9,193 nucleotides of DNA from Chthoniobacter flavus (GTDB lineage Bacteria > Verrucomicrobiota > Verrucomicrobiia > Chthoniobacterales > Terrimicrobiaceae): assembly GCA_945903555.1 (NCBI GenBank), contig CAMDOJ010000066.1, positions 1-9,193 of the forward strand, given 5' to 3'. This document shows positions 1 through 7,724 of the stretch, piece after piece (position 1 is the stretch's first letter; every line of letters begins with the position of its first letter). Under the pieces are notes generated by a model that saw nothing but the letters and a program-made list of their open reading frames with translations, did not search any database and was not told where the DNA came from. The translations under genes were made by a program, and so were the position numbers.

Positions 1-1889
1 CGCAGGTGGCCGGGTTTCACGGAAAGGCGCGGAAGGACGTTGGAAATAAAGTTCGCCCGTCCAGTGGAAGTGCGCCACTCGCGGTTGGCTGCAGCATTTG
101 GCAAATGGAAGCCGCCAGGTTGCTGGATTCGCTTGTTGAAATCTGTAAAGCCCGGGATAACCGACTCAATGCATTCACGGATATGGTCGTAGTCTGAAAC
201 AAGGTAATTCCAGTCCACCGGCCCATTCGGAAAAAGTTTAGCGCCGATTCCAGCGATGATCGCGGGTTCGGACAGGAGGTGTTCCGACGCCGGGCGGTTG
301 ATGCCCGTGGAGGCGTGGACCATGCTCATCGAGTCTTCAACGGTTACAGATTGCCTGCCGGAAGCCTGGATGTCGGCCTCCGAGCGACCGAGGCAGGGTA
401 GGATGAGTGCGGCCTTGCCATGGACGACATGGCTACGGTTCAGGTGGGTCGAGACATGAACCGTCATCCCGCAGCGGCGCAGTGCCTGCCAAGTGAGGTC
501 GGAGTCGGGAGTCGCTGAAGCAAAATTTCCCCCCATGCCGAGAAAAAATCCCACTCTTCCGTCGGCCATGGCCTTGATGGTGTGGACGGTCGAGTAACCG
601 TGATGGCGTGGCATGGTGAAGCCGAATTCCTTTTCTAAGCTGGCGAGAAATTCCTCCTTGGGTTCCTCGGTGATGCCCATGGTGCGGTCACCTTGAACAT
701 TGCTGTGTCCGCGCACAGGGCAGGCCCCGGCACCCGGGCGGCCAATATTTCCGCGAAGCAACAGGAGGTTCATCACCTCTTGGATGTTGGCGACTCCGTG
801 GCGTTGTTGGGTGAGCCCCATCGCCCAGCAGCAAATCACCGAACCCGCGCCGAGATAGACCTCCGCCGCTTCTTCAATCTGCTGGCGGTTGAGTCCGCTC
901 TGCTCGAGAAGGAGTTCCCAAGGAGTTTCCGCGACGAGGCGGCGATATTCCTCAAAGCCATGCGTGTGGGTCTCCAGAAAATCGTGATCGAGGACCGAGC
1001 TGTCGGTCTCCGCTTTTTCAAAAATGAATTTTACCATCGCACGGATGGCGGCCATGTCGCCTCCTATCTGCACTTGGTAGTAATGCGAGCTAATCGGCGT
1101 GCTACGGCCGAGGACCATGTCGACGACATTTTGGGGATGAGTGAAATTCAGGAGGCCCGCTTCCTTGAGCGGATTGAAACTCACGATCCTCGCCCCGCGC
1201 TTCGAGGCTTTCTCGAGCTCGGAGAGCATGCGTGGGTGGTTGGTGCCGGGATTTTGACCAAGCACAAATATCGCATCAGCTTTTTCAAAATCCTCAAGCG
1301 TCACGGTGCCCTTGCCGGTGGCGATCGATTCGCCCATACCGACGCCGCTGGACTCGTGGCACATGTTCGAGCAGTCGGGGAAATTGTTCGTCCCGAAAAG
1401 CCGGCCGAGGAGTTGGTAAAGGAATGCCGCTTCGTTGCTGGTGCGGCCGGAGGTGTAGAACGCTGCGCCATCGGGCAAACCGAGCGAGCGCAGGTGCCGC
1501 GCGATGCGGTCAAACGCCTCGTCCCACGAAACCTCCTCGTAGCGGTCGGTGTCGGGATTGTAGGCCATCGGGTGCGTGAGCCGTCCGGTGTTCTCGAGCG
1601 TAAAATCATCCCATCCGCGCATCTCCGTAACCGTGTGTTTCGAAAAAAGCTCTGGCGTCGCTCGCTTAGTGGTCGTTTCGTAGGTCAGGGCCTTGACTCC
1701 ATTCTCGCAGAATTCCGTTGGCGACGGATTTTTCGGGTCAGGCCAAGCACAGCCGGGACAATCAAAGCCGCGCGGCTGGTTCATGCGAAAGAGTGTCGCA
1801 TTGCCTTTGAGGAAACTTTCGCGACGGAGGAAATGCATGGAGGAATTAAGAGCCCCCCATCCGCCGGCTTTGGTTTTTTGTTTAGCCAT
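1..1889 (-). CDS. ydeP: YdeP-type molybdopterin oxidoreductase (formate dehydrogenase alpha-like), 3' end cut by window
   Basis: Molybdopterin-dependent oxidoreductase of the FdhF-like YdeP family. I translated 629 codons by eye from 1889 down to the left edge without a stop. From memory, E. coli YdeP has about 760 residues, so roughly the last 130 are missing. Family landmarks are an N-terminal AGGWGAL, then FDCPGCAWPDP with Cys44 and Cys47, CENG with Cys61, GRTSNEAAFLYQL (148-160), and NFPDCSNMCHE (169-179). Cys177 in the last aligns with the Mo-ligating Cys/Sec of formate dehydrogenases. Later motifs include GQNPGTNHPRML, RGNIGRPGAGACPVRGHSNVQGDR and EDSMSMVHAS. The start is chosen because MAKQKTKAGGWG matches the family N-terminus. 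An in-frame ATG at 1961 would add 24 unrelated residues. No clear ribosome binding site is seen. The true substrate of this family is poorly defined (E. coli YdeP is linked to acid resistance), so formate dehydrogenase activity should not be assumed. The lack of a signal peptide suggests a cytoplasmic enzyme. Confidence 0.95.
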   Translation of the reverse strand, partial: MAKQKTKAGGWGALNSSMHFLRRESFLKGNATLFRMNQPRGFDCPGCAWPDPKNPSPTEFCENGVKALTYETTTKRATPELFSKHTVTEMRGWDDFTLENTGRLTHPMAYNPDTDRYEEVSWDEAFDRIARHLRSLGLPDGAAFYTSGRTSNEAAFLYQLLGRLFGTNNFPDCSNMCHESSGVGMGESIATGKGTVTLEDFEKADAIFVLGQNPGTNHPRMLSELEKASKRGARIVSFNPLKEAGLLNFTHPQNVVDMVLGRSTPISSHYYQVQIGGDMAAIRAMVKFIFEKAETDSSVLDHDFLETHTHGFEEYRRLVAETPWELLLEQSGLNRQQIEEAAEVYLGAGSVICCWAMGLTQQRHGVANIQEVMNLLLLRGNIGRPGAGACPVRGHSNVQGDRTMGITEEPKEEFLASLEKEFGFTMPRHHGYSTVHTIKAMADGRVGFFLGMGGNFASATPDSDLTWQALRRCGMTVHVSTHLNRSHVVHGKAALILPCLGRSEADIQASGRQSVTVEDSMSMVHASTGINRPASEHLLSEPAIIAGIGAKLFPNGPVDWNYLVSDYDHIRECIESVIPGFTDFNKRIQQPGGFHLPNAAANREWRTSTGRANFISNVLPRLSVKPGHL

Positions 1890-2064
1890 GGCTTGTCTTA
1901 GGAATCTTCGCGGACTGACCGCCTTGACATATTGGAAGGATCGACCGTGAGAACAAGTCATTTCAATGCAGGAGGGTGCTCGGTCTGGTGCGATCTCTCC
2001 AACCCGATGTCATCCGAACCTACCGCCAGCCGTTTACTCTCCACTCAATACCTATCCTGCTAGC

Positions 2065-2092
2065 GTTCACTCAATTTAAGGCGAAAGTGAAC
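2065..2092. repeat. Perfect 7-bp inverted repeat, operator-like
   Basis: GTTCACT (2065-2071) and AGTGAAC (2086-2092) are exact inverted copies separated by 14 bases. The arm centres are 21 bp apart, about two helical turns, as is common for a dimeric regulator. The site lies about 180 bases upstream of the YdeP-type gene start. No regulator is assigned, and a chance occurrence is possible. Confidence 0.35.
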
Positions 2093-2479
2093 ACCGCCAC
2101 ACATAATTCTAATGCACTGAATTTTATAAAACGGGAACGAATCCAGATTAAAATGTGTCATAAATTCCACTCAGTCTGGATCACCAGCCAGCAACTTGAT
2201 ACGCAGAGGACATTGAAGTCGGAGGCGCCACATAGAGAAAAAAATCCATCCAGAGATTCAAGTTGCCGCTATGACACGCGAGGACAGCAAAAACTCACTT
2301 TCCCCCTTCCCTGCGTTATGAGGGCCCACACATTTACATATTTCTTGACAGGATAGAGCGTGCTACTTAACTCGTCGACTCGTCGATAAGGGAGGCGATG
2401 CGAGTATGTGCATGTGGCGGATCAACTGAAAACGCGCTCTCACGCTGTGAACGGAAGCTTGTGGAGTTCTGCGGAAAGA

Positions 2480-2499
2480 GACTACGGATCGGCATAGTC
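2480..2499 (-). terminator. Weak stem-loop after the signalling gene
   Basis: On the minus strand GACTATG pairs with CGTAGTC (one G-U pair) around a 6-base loop. The stem starts 7 bases after the TAG stop of the 747-residue gene and is followed by TCTTTCC instead of a clean T run. Its position fits a terminator, but the tail is poor. Confidence 0.35.
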
Positions 2500-2505
2500 G
2501 TTACG

Positions 2506-4749
2506 CTAGAATCGAACCAGTTTGTCGCGGACTTGCATCTCGTAGTGAGCGACATTGAAGCTTGGTAAAACACGATGCTGAATCGAATCCCAGAGTTGAG
2601 TGTACTGAAGAGGTAGCAGGTCTTGGTGGGTGACGTCCGCGCTGAAACCAATCCTACAGATGCGGCACATGTAACGAGCCATCGCGACCACCATAACAAG
2701 TTCAATGTCCTCAGTGGCTTTATCCGGTTCTTCCACCCAGCGGATCAGGTTTTTGAAACACGTTGGGAAGCATTTTTTCTCTACAAAATCAATGGCCATC
2801 TGACGGGTGGAGAGATTCATATGGAGCAACTCTGACTCCAAAATCGACACATTGTTTTGTTGAGCGTAATGATAAACGTGGGCGAAGCCCGCCGGCTGCA
2901 CACTCAGGAAAAGCAACTTCCCGATGTCGTGAATCAAACTCCCCAAAAACGCAGTTTGTTCGAGGCTGATCAACCTCATGTAATGGCAAGTGAATTGAGC
3001 GATATCGGCTGTAGCGAGCAGAAACTTGAGGTAACTGTGCCAATTTGCATCATGGTTCAGATACATGAAGCTCTCGTGGAAGTGCGGCATCGTCTTGGCC
3101 ATCGATCCAAGCCGTTTTTCTCCAATGACGTTAACGCACATTCGCACGTCCTCTATAAACGTCGAGGTATCCTTCTTTTTGGCCTGTCGCACCTCGTTGC
3201 CAGACTGAAGCATCTGGAAGGCCAGACCAGGATCACGTTCCGTCAAATCCATCACGGGATGCAGAGAAGTCACGATACTGCTCGTCGTCAGCTTAAAAGC
3301 GGCAGATGCAGGCTTGGTCACAGGGCAGCCTTTTAGGGCCAAGACCTCCCTCCTCATTGCCGCTTCGGAAACAACGGGGAAGGTTTTACTATCGACCATA
3401 TTATTCCAATGTTCGACACACGCCACCCCTCGCCGGATCTCTTCTTGTTCCTTTTCCTCGTTCTTCCCAAGAAATCCAATCGGAATCCGCTCACTCATCT
3501 CGCGGACTTTCTGGGCGGCCGTTTTACTCCAATTGGATACGTCGATTGTGCCAGCTCGCTTATTGATGCTGTCTGTCGTACGGTGCTCCGCAAGAGCCTG
3601 AACCGACTGCGTCATTTGAGGCGATTGAAGAATGAGCCGTTTAAAAGCGCTCTTATCCAAGCGCATCATTTGGGAATGAGAGTGGGCAATGATCGTCGCA
3701 CTACGCGGCGCGTTCCTGATCAAAGCCATCTCACCGACGATATCCCCATCCTTGATCTCGGCGATTTTTTTCAGCTCAGGTTCATTTTGGTTCTCGATGT
3801 AAACACCGAGCAGTCCATGCACAATCAGATACATCGCATCTCCCGGATCACCCTGCTTGAAAAGAGTGGCCCCATCCTCAATTTCACAATCCCGAAGATT
3901 AGGAATCATCGCATGCATCTCATGCGGAGGCAGAGAGCGGATCAATGCGTTTTGGGCCAGTCGATCCAGCACAGCAGTAGCCTTTTTTGTCTTTCTTTCC
4001 AGTTTGTAAATATCCGCACGATAACTGAAGAGAACCGCATAATGTCCGAGCGCTTCCGCCGCGTTCTTAAACTCGCTCCAGCGCGATTCCGACGCACAAG
4101 TGATGAGGAAGTTCAGACATTTCTCCAAATTGGGAACTCCCAAGCCTGTAAAGTCCCCGCGAAGCTCGGAGATTTGCAAGAAGAGGTTCTTTTTTTCGGC
4201 TTCCTTTTCTTCATCTGTCAAATCCGATTTTTTGAGGAACTTTTCGGCTAGTTCTATGTAGGACTGCGAAGCGGCTTGGATCACAGGAATGAGTTCCTCC
4301 AAAACCTCTGCCATTTGGTCCAGCGAGAAACCTGTGCGCCGAATCAATACATCATCCGACTCAAAAAAGGACCAATACCATTGCTTTCCCTCGACCTTTG
4401 CGACCTCATCCAGAATCGAGTCTTGAACGTAGGGTTTTCGATAAAAACTTTGCACGACCAGGCTGTAAGCTTCTTGAATTTCTTCGTGAGTTGTTTTTGC
4501 CGCATAAAAGACGACCGGCACATCGCGAAAGAAGTAGTCGTTTCGGAGGGTCTTCAGAAAAGCCAAGCCTGTGGACGCTTCGAGCTTGAGTTCAACAATA
4601 ATCAAATCAACCAGAACATTCTCACGCAAAAATTCCATCGCTTTCTGGGAACTCGATACGAAAGCGGTTCGGTGTTCTTCACCGGCCAAAAATCCCTTCA
4701 GCGCCAAAAAGGCGATCTCATCAGGATCAACTAATAAAACATTGGCCAT
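2506..4749 (-). CDS. Pseudo-receiver / cyclic-nucleotide-binding / HDOD signalling protein
   Basis: A 747-residue protein, probably a cytoplasmic signalling adaptor or effector. Residues 1-110 look like a response-regulator receiver: VLLVDPDE at the first acidic site and the conserved Lys at FYRKPY (K105). The phosphoacceptor position reads IIVELKLE, with Glu53 in place of Asp, and the Thr/Ser switch position appears to be Ala. Residues about 110-270 form a helical, charged linker. Residues about 272-385 are a cyclic nucleotide-binding domain with GEMALIRNAPRSAT at 339-352. This phosphate-binding cassette keeps the Glu and Arg (E340, R349) typical of ligand-binding members. Residues about 440-700 are an HDOD domain, with FLGSLIHDIGKL containing His607-Asp608. 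No membrane segment or signal peptide is seen, and no strong ribosome binding site precedes the ATG. A candidate -10 (TACAAT, 4778-4773) lies 23 bases upstream without a good -35. The domain assignments are firm from the sequence. The ligand (cAMP, cGMP or none) and output are unknown. Confidence 0.9.
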   Translation of the reverse strand: MANVLLVDPDEIAFLALKGFLAGEEHRTAFVSSSQKAMEFLRENVLVDLIIVELKLEASTGLAFLKTLRNDYFFRDVPVVFYAAKTTHEEIQEAYSLVVQSFYRKPYVQDSILDEVAKVEGKQWYWSFFESDDVLIRRTGFSLDQMAEVLEELIPVIQAASQSYIELAEKFLKKSDLTDEEKEAEKKNLFLQISELRGDFTGLGVPNLEKCLNFLITCASESRWSEFKNAAEALGHYAVLFSYRADIYKLERKTKKATAVLDRLAQNALIRSLPPHEMHAMIPNLRDCEIEDGATLFKQGDPGDAMYLIVHGLLGVYIENQNEPELKKIAEIKDGDIVGEMALIRNAPRSATIIAHSHSQMMRLDKSAFKRLILQSPQMTQSVQALAEHRTTDSINKRAGTIDVSNWSKTAAQKVREMSERIPIGFLGKNEEKEQEEIRRGVACVEHWNNMVDSKTFPVVSEAAMRREVLALKGCPVTKPASAAFKLTTSSIVTSLHPVMDLTERDPGLAFQMLQSGNEVRQAKKKDTSTFIEDVRMCVNVIGEKRLGSMAKTMPHFHESFMYLNHDANWHSYLKFLLATADIAQFTCHYMRLISLEQTAFLGSLIHDIGKLLFLSVQPAGFAHVYHYAQQNNVSILESELLHMNLSTRQMAIDFVEKKCFPTCFKNLIRWVEEPDKATEDIELVMVVAMARYMCRICRIGFSADVTHQDLLPLQYTQLWDSIQHRVLPSFNVAHYEMQVRDKLVRF

Positions 4750-5034
4750 GGGCGTGTATGAATAAAAAAACGATTGTAGCTTCTAAGAAACGCGCGCGGA
4801 TCAAAAAACCATCAGAGCCAAAATCTATATGATGAAATCATTAACATGACTCGGAACAAAATACAATGTGCGCACGCGTTTATTTTAAGTTAGTGCAATG
4901 AATCTTGTCGTAAATGTGTTCTCTTTTGCAAAACGTTTGTGCTAGGCGCCCAAAATAGAATTGTTACGATTTCGTTACACTGGCTAAGCGGGTCTAACCG
5001 CTCAAATAAGATTCAATCCACCAGACACTCATTG
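4750..5034. other. Intergenic region between pepF and the signalling gene
   Basis: This 285-base A+T-rich gap should hold the promoter of the signalling gene and the 3' end of pepF. Short palindromes are present: GTGCGCAC at 4868-4875 and AAACGTTT at 4931-4938. A 5-bp stem-loop (4987-5002) lacks a T run. No CRP-like TGTGA-N6-TCACA site was found. The gap size argues against cotranscription of the two minus-strand genes. Confidence 0.5.
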
Positions 5035-6834
5035 TCAGCCAATCAAGCTCTCCAATTCGGCAACACGTCGGGAAAAGAGATCCAGAGCGGCTTGGATAGG
5101 TGCCGGAGTGCTCATATCCACACCGGCTTTGCACAGTGTCTCAACCGGATACCGACTTCCACCGCTTTTGAGAAATTCAATGTATTTGGTCGCATCTCCG
5201 CTTTCCAGCACTTGGGAAGCCAATGCAACTGCGGCTGATATACCAGTGGCATATTTATAGACATAAAAAGCACTATAAAAATGTGGAATCCGGAGGCATT
5301 CGATTTCAAGTTCATCATCAACGACGAAAAGGGGACCGAAATAGTCATTCAATAATCCGCGGTAGATTTTCTTAAAGCCATCGAGTGTCAAGGCCTCGCC
5401 GGATTCCTCGGCGGCATGGGCTTCTCGCTCGAACTCTGCAAACATGGTCTGGCGATAGATCGTGCCCCGCAAGTCGTCGATCTGGCGATTGAGAATATAG
5501 GCCCGCATCTTGGTGTCGGTTGTTTTTTGGAGCAAATGTTCCGTGAGGAGAATCTCATTGAAAGTTGATGCCACCTCGGCGAGGAAGATCGGGTATCCGT
5601 AGTTCTGGTAAAGTTGCGCGCCCCTCGCATACCAAGTGTGCATCGAATGCCCCGCCTCATGAGCCAGAGTGTAAACATCAGAAAAAACATCCGCCTTGTA
5701 GTTCATCATGATGTAAGGCGGGCTAGTGAATGTGCCATAAGAGAAGGCCCCGCTTCGCTTCCCTTTATTTTCATAACGATCACACCAACGACCAGATTGG
5801 AGACCATGTGCGAGAGTGGTCGTGTATTCCGCTCCCAAAGGGTGCAGGGAATCCATCACCTGCTGAACGGCACCATCCCAATGGACATTAGTTTGGATGT
5901 TTTCGACCATTGGCACATAGGTATCGTAGTGGTGGATTTCGTCTAATTTGAGCACGCGCCTACGAAGCTCAAAGTAGCGAAAAAGGGCATCCAGATTGCC
6001 TCGCACGGTGGATATCAAATTATCGTAGATGGCCACTGGAACATCATCAGCGAACAGGGCCGCTTCGCGAGCTGAGGGGTAATTTCTTGCCCGACCATGA
6101 AACACATCAGCCCTAACCGAACTAGCCAAACTGGCAGCCAGCGTGAATTCGTGGTCCTTGAATTCTGTGTAAAACTGATGGAATGCCGCTTTCCTGATTT
6201 GAGGATCCCGCTGCTGTAAAAATGAGGAAAATGAACTTTGAGTCAACTCGCGCTCATTGCCATCGGCATCATTGAGACTGCCAAACTTCATATCGACATT
6301 CGTGAGTTGAGAAAATGTCTCACTATGTCCACGGATCACGGCTGAACCGAGCGCCAGCAAGCGTTCCTCACCTGCCGCGAGCGTATGTTTTTTGCGGCGA
6401 CGAAGTTTCCTTAGAGGGATCGTCCAATCCACCAATTCGGGAGAGGTAAGAAATTCCTCAAAGCGATCGTCAGCGATGGACTGAATCTCGGGAGATAGGA
6501 ATGAAAACGCCTCCCCCACCCTGACTAAAAGGCTATCCAAACGAGCCTCACGGGAAAGAGACTCCGCATTCGCACTATCACCAGCCGTGCAAAGTGCCGC
6601 ATACTGGTTCAGTTGGTCGGTGAGGAGATCAATTTGTTTTTCAAACTCCAAAACCTCTGCCAAAGATTTGGCAGAATCTCCCACGTGACCACGGAACTTC
6701 CCAATCTCATCAAAGGTTTTTTGTAAACGCACAAAATCTGTCTCCCAATCCGCAACAGAATGGAAAAGCGGTTTCAGATCCCATTGATCGGATTCAGGAA
6801 CTTCGGAACGGAGTGGAAGTGGCATCGATGACAT
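5035..6834 (-). CDS. pepF: Oligoendopeptidase F (M3 family zinc metallopeptidase)
   Basis: Cytoplasmic zinc peptidase that degrades short oligopeptides, probably in peptide turnover. With the start at 6834 it has 599 residues, the usual size for PepF. The catalytic motif is TLAHEAGHSMHTW: His392, Glu393 and His396 form HExGH, with the third zinc ligand in the downstream FLAEVASTFNE (Glu420). The C-terminal PHFYSAFYVYKYATG (about 517-531) carries the tyrosine-rich substrate site conserved in M3 peptidases. The N-terminal half is helical, as expected for the PepF/M3 N-terminal domain. The frame extends to an ATG at 6939, but those 35 extra residues do not resemble PepF and would overlap the divergent glucokinase start, so MSSMPLPLRSEVPES is preferred. 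A second ATG at 6825 is an alternative. No clear ribosome binding site is seen. It is transcribed divergently from the glucokinase gene, with an 86-base gap. Confidence 0.95.
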   Translation of the reverse strand: MSSMPLPLRSEVPESDQWDLKPLFHSVADWETDFVRLQKTFDEIGKFRGHVGDSAKSLAEVLEFEKQIDLLTDQLNQYAALCTAGDSANAESLSREARLDSLLVRVGEAFSFLSPEIQSIADDRFEEFLTSPELVDWTIPLRKLRRRKKHTLAAGEERLLALGSAVIRGHSETFSQLTNVDMKFGSLNDADGNERELTQSSFSSFLQQRDPQIRKAAFHQFYTEFKDHEFTLAASLASSVRADVFHGRARNYPSAREAALFADDVPVAIYDNLISTVRGNLDALFRYFELRRRVLKLDEIHHYDTYVPMVENIQTNVHWDGAVQQVMDSLHPLGAEYTTTLAHGLQSGRWCDRYENKGKRSGAFSYGTFTSPPYIMMNYKADVFSDVYTLAHEAGHSMHTWYARGAQLYQNYGYPIFLAEVASTFNEILLTEHLLQKTTDTKMRAYILNRQIDDLRGTIYRQTMFAEFEREAHAAEESGEALTLDGFKKIYRGLLNDYFGPLFVVDDELEIECLRIPHFYSAFYVYKYATGISAAVALASQVLESGDATKYIEFLKSGGSRYPVETLCKAGVDMSTPAPIQAALDLFSRRVAELESLIG

Positions 6835-6841
6835 CTTTTCA

Positions 6842-6870
6842 TCTTTACACAAAAAATCCTTTTCTTGCAA
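6842..6870 (-). promoter_or_regulatory. Candidate sigma70-like promoter for pepF
   Basis: On the minus strand TTGCAA (6870-6865), a 17-base spacer, and TAAAGA (6847-6842). The -10 ends only 7 bases before the chosen ATG at 6834, so a transcript from it would be leaderless or nearly so. The match to consensus is moderate. Confidence 0.25.
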
Positions 6871-6920
6871 AGGGCAGCCTTGACGTAGGGATTCAACCTT
6901 GAGGTGATGCGATAAAGTAT

Positions 6921-7682
6921 ATGCGAAGCCCAAATTCAAACATTCTCCTTGGTATCGATATCGGCGGAACCGGAATCAAAGGCGCCCCAGTGAATGTCAA
7001 AACAGGACAACTCACCCAGGAGCGATTGCGGATCAAAACCCCACAACCTGCCAAGCCAGAGGCCATCGCGGAGGTCGTGGAGCAAATCGCCAATCACTTT
7101 GAATATTCTGGGCCTGCTGGCATCGCCTTTCCCTCTATCGTTAAGGATGGGGTCATTTTTTCCGCCACGAACGTCGACGAATCGTGGATCAACCTCGATG
7201 CCGCGAAACTTTTTGAACGTCATGTCGGAGGACCTGTGACTCTCATAAACGATGCGGATGCTGCCGGCATCGCCGAAATGCGCTTTGGTGCGGGAGTCGG
7301 TCGGAAGGGCGTCGTGATTCTACTTACATTCGGCACTGGCATTGGATCGGCCATTTTCTGCGATGGCGTCCTACTCACCAACACCGAGTTTGGCCAACTG
7401 AAAATCCGGGGCAAGGATATTGAATTTCGCGCATCCGAGCGCATCCGCCAAAAAAAAGCCATTTCGTTCAAAAAGTGGGCAGACATTATCGGCGAGTTCC
7501 TCCGAGAACTTGAAAATCTTTTTTCTCCTGAACTTTTCCTTATCGGCGGCGGCATCAGCAAGAAAGCCGACAAGTTTCTTCCCTACCTCAAGGCGCAAAG
7601 CCAGGTTCCGATCGAGGCTTGCAAAATGCAGAACGACGCAGGGATCATCGGCGCGGCCACTTTGGCTAAGATTCGGTCTTGA
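6921..7682 (+). CDS. ppgK: Polyphosphate glucokinase (ROK family)
   Basis: Phosphorylates glucose to glucose-6-phosphate using polyphosphate, often also ATP, feeding glycolysis in the cytoplasm. The protein has 253 residues, the length of known polyphosphate glucokinases. It starts with the phosphate-binding LGIDIGGTGIKG (10-21). Signatures shared with the actinobacterial enzymes (recalled from M. tuberculosis PPGK) are KTPQPA.P.A (39-48), NVDESWI (84-90), INDADAAGIAE with catalytic Asp111, LLTFGTGIGSA (134-144), NTEFG (154-158) and GGGISKKADKFLPYL (209-223). The CxCGxxGCxE zinc motif of typical ROK kinases and repressors is absent, and so is a DNA-binding N-terminus, which rules out a ROK repressor. 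Gln159 stands where the actinobacterial enzymes have His after EFG. The start is fixed by an in-frame TGA at 6900-6902. GAGGTGAT at 6901-6908 lies rather far upstream to act as a ribosome binding site. Whether polyphosphate or ATP is the preferred donor cannot be read from the sequence. Confidence 0.9.
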   Translation: MRSPNSNILLGIDIGGTGIKGAPVNVKTGQLTQERLRIKTPQPAKPEAIAEVVEQIANHFEYSGPAGIAFPSIVKDGVIFSATNVDESWINLDAAKLFERHVGGPVTLINDADAAGIAEMRFGAGVGRKGVVILLTFGTGIGSAIFCDGVLLTNTEFGQLKIRGKDIEFRASERIRQKKAISFKKWADIIGEFLRELENLFSPELFLIGGGISKKADKFLPYLKAQSQVPIEACKMQNDAGIIGAATLAKIRS

Positions 7683-7707
7683 TATTGAGATTTTTTTCCA
7701 GCATATT
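7679..7707 (+). promoter_or_regulatory. Likely promoter of tRNA-Ala
   Basis: TTGATA (7679-7684), a 17-base spacer, and CATATT (7702-7707) predict a start near 7714, about 11 bases before the mature tRNA. The -35 overlaps the stop codon of ppgK, so the tRNA can be expressed independently of that gene. The hexamers match consensus 5/6 and 4/6. Confidence 0.45.
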
Positions 7708-7724
7708 TGTTCTCCCACGCAAGC

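Larger units (their letters stand above)
1890..2505. other. Intergenic region of about 600 bases, no credible gene
   Basis: This is the space between the start of the YdeP-type gene and the stop of the minus-strand signalling gene. It should carry the promoter of the former and the 3' end of the latter. A 126-codon plus-strand frame (GTG at 1976 to 2356) resembles no protein I recognise, and its GGAGG touches the start codon instead of sitting upstream of it. An A+T-rich stretch with the palindrome TTTTATAAAA lies at 2122-2131, and a tandem pair of CTCGTCGA lies at 2371-2386. No promoter here is convincing on either strand. Confidence 0.6.

Noticed and set aside
693..1901. 402-codon open frame on the plus strand
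   Set aside because: It is antisense to the clearly conserved YdeP-type gene and has no recognisable protein features. The high-G+C codon pattern of the real gene keeps this frame open.
1976..2356. 126-codon plus-strand frame in the intergenic gap
   Set aside because: Composition does not look protein-like, no domain is recognised, the start is a GTG touching its GGAGG, and nothing links it to neighbours. A real gene cannot be fully excluded.
2371..2386. Tandem CTCGTCGA pair as start of a repeat array
   Set aside because: Only two 8-bp copies, with no further units or spacers; not a CRISPR or satellite.
3409..4251. 280-codon open frame on the plus strand
   Set aside because: Antisense to the receiver/CNB/HDOD gene, with no family signature. 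Coding evidence on the minus strand is strong.
4987..5002. Stem-loop AGCGG/CCGCT after pepF as terminator
   Set aside because: Only 5 bp and no following T run on the minus strand.
6880..6916. TTGACG with GATAAA as ppgK promoter
   Set aside because: The spacer is 25 bases, too long for a sigma70 promoter, and no better -10 lies at the proper distance.
6835..6939. N-terminal extension of PepF to the ATG at 6939
   Set aside because: The 35 extra residues do not resemble PepF and would overlap the divergent ppgK start. The ATG at 6834 gives the normal family length.
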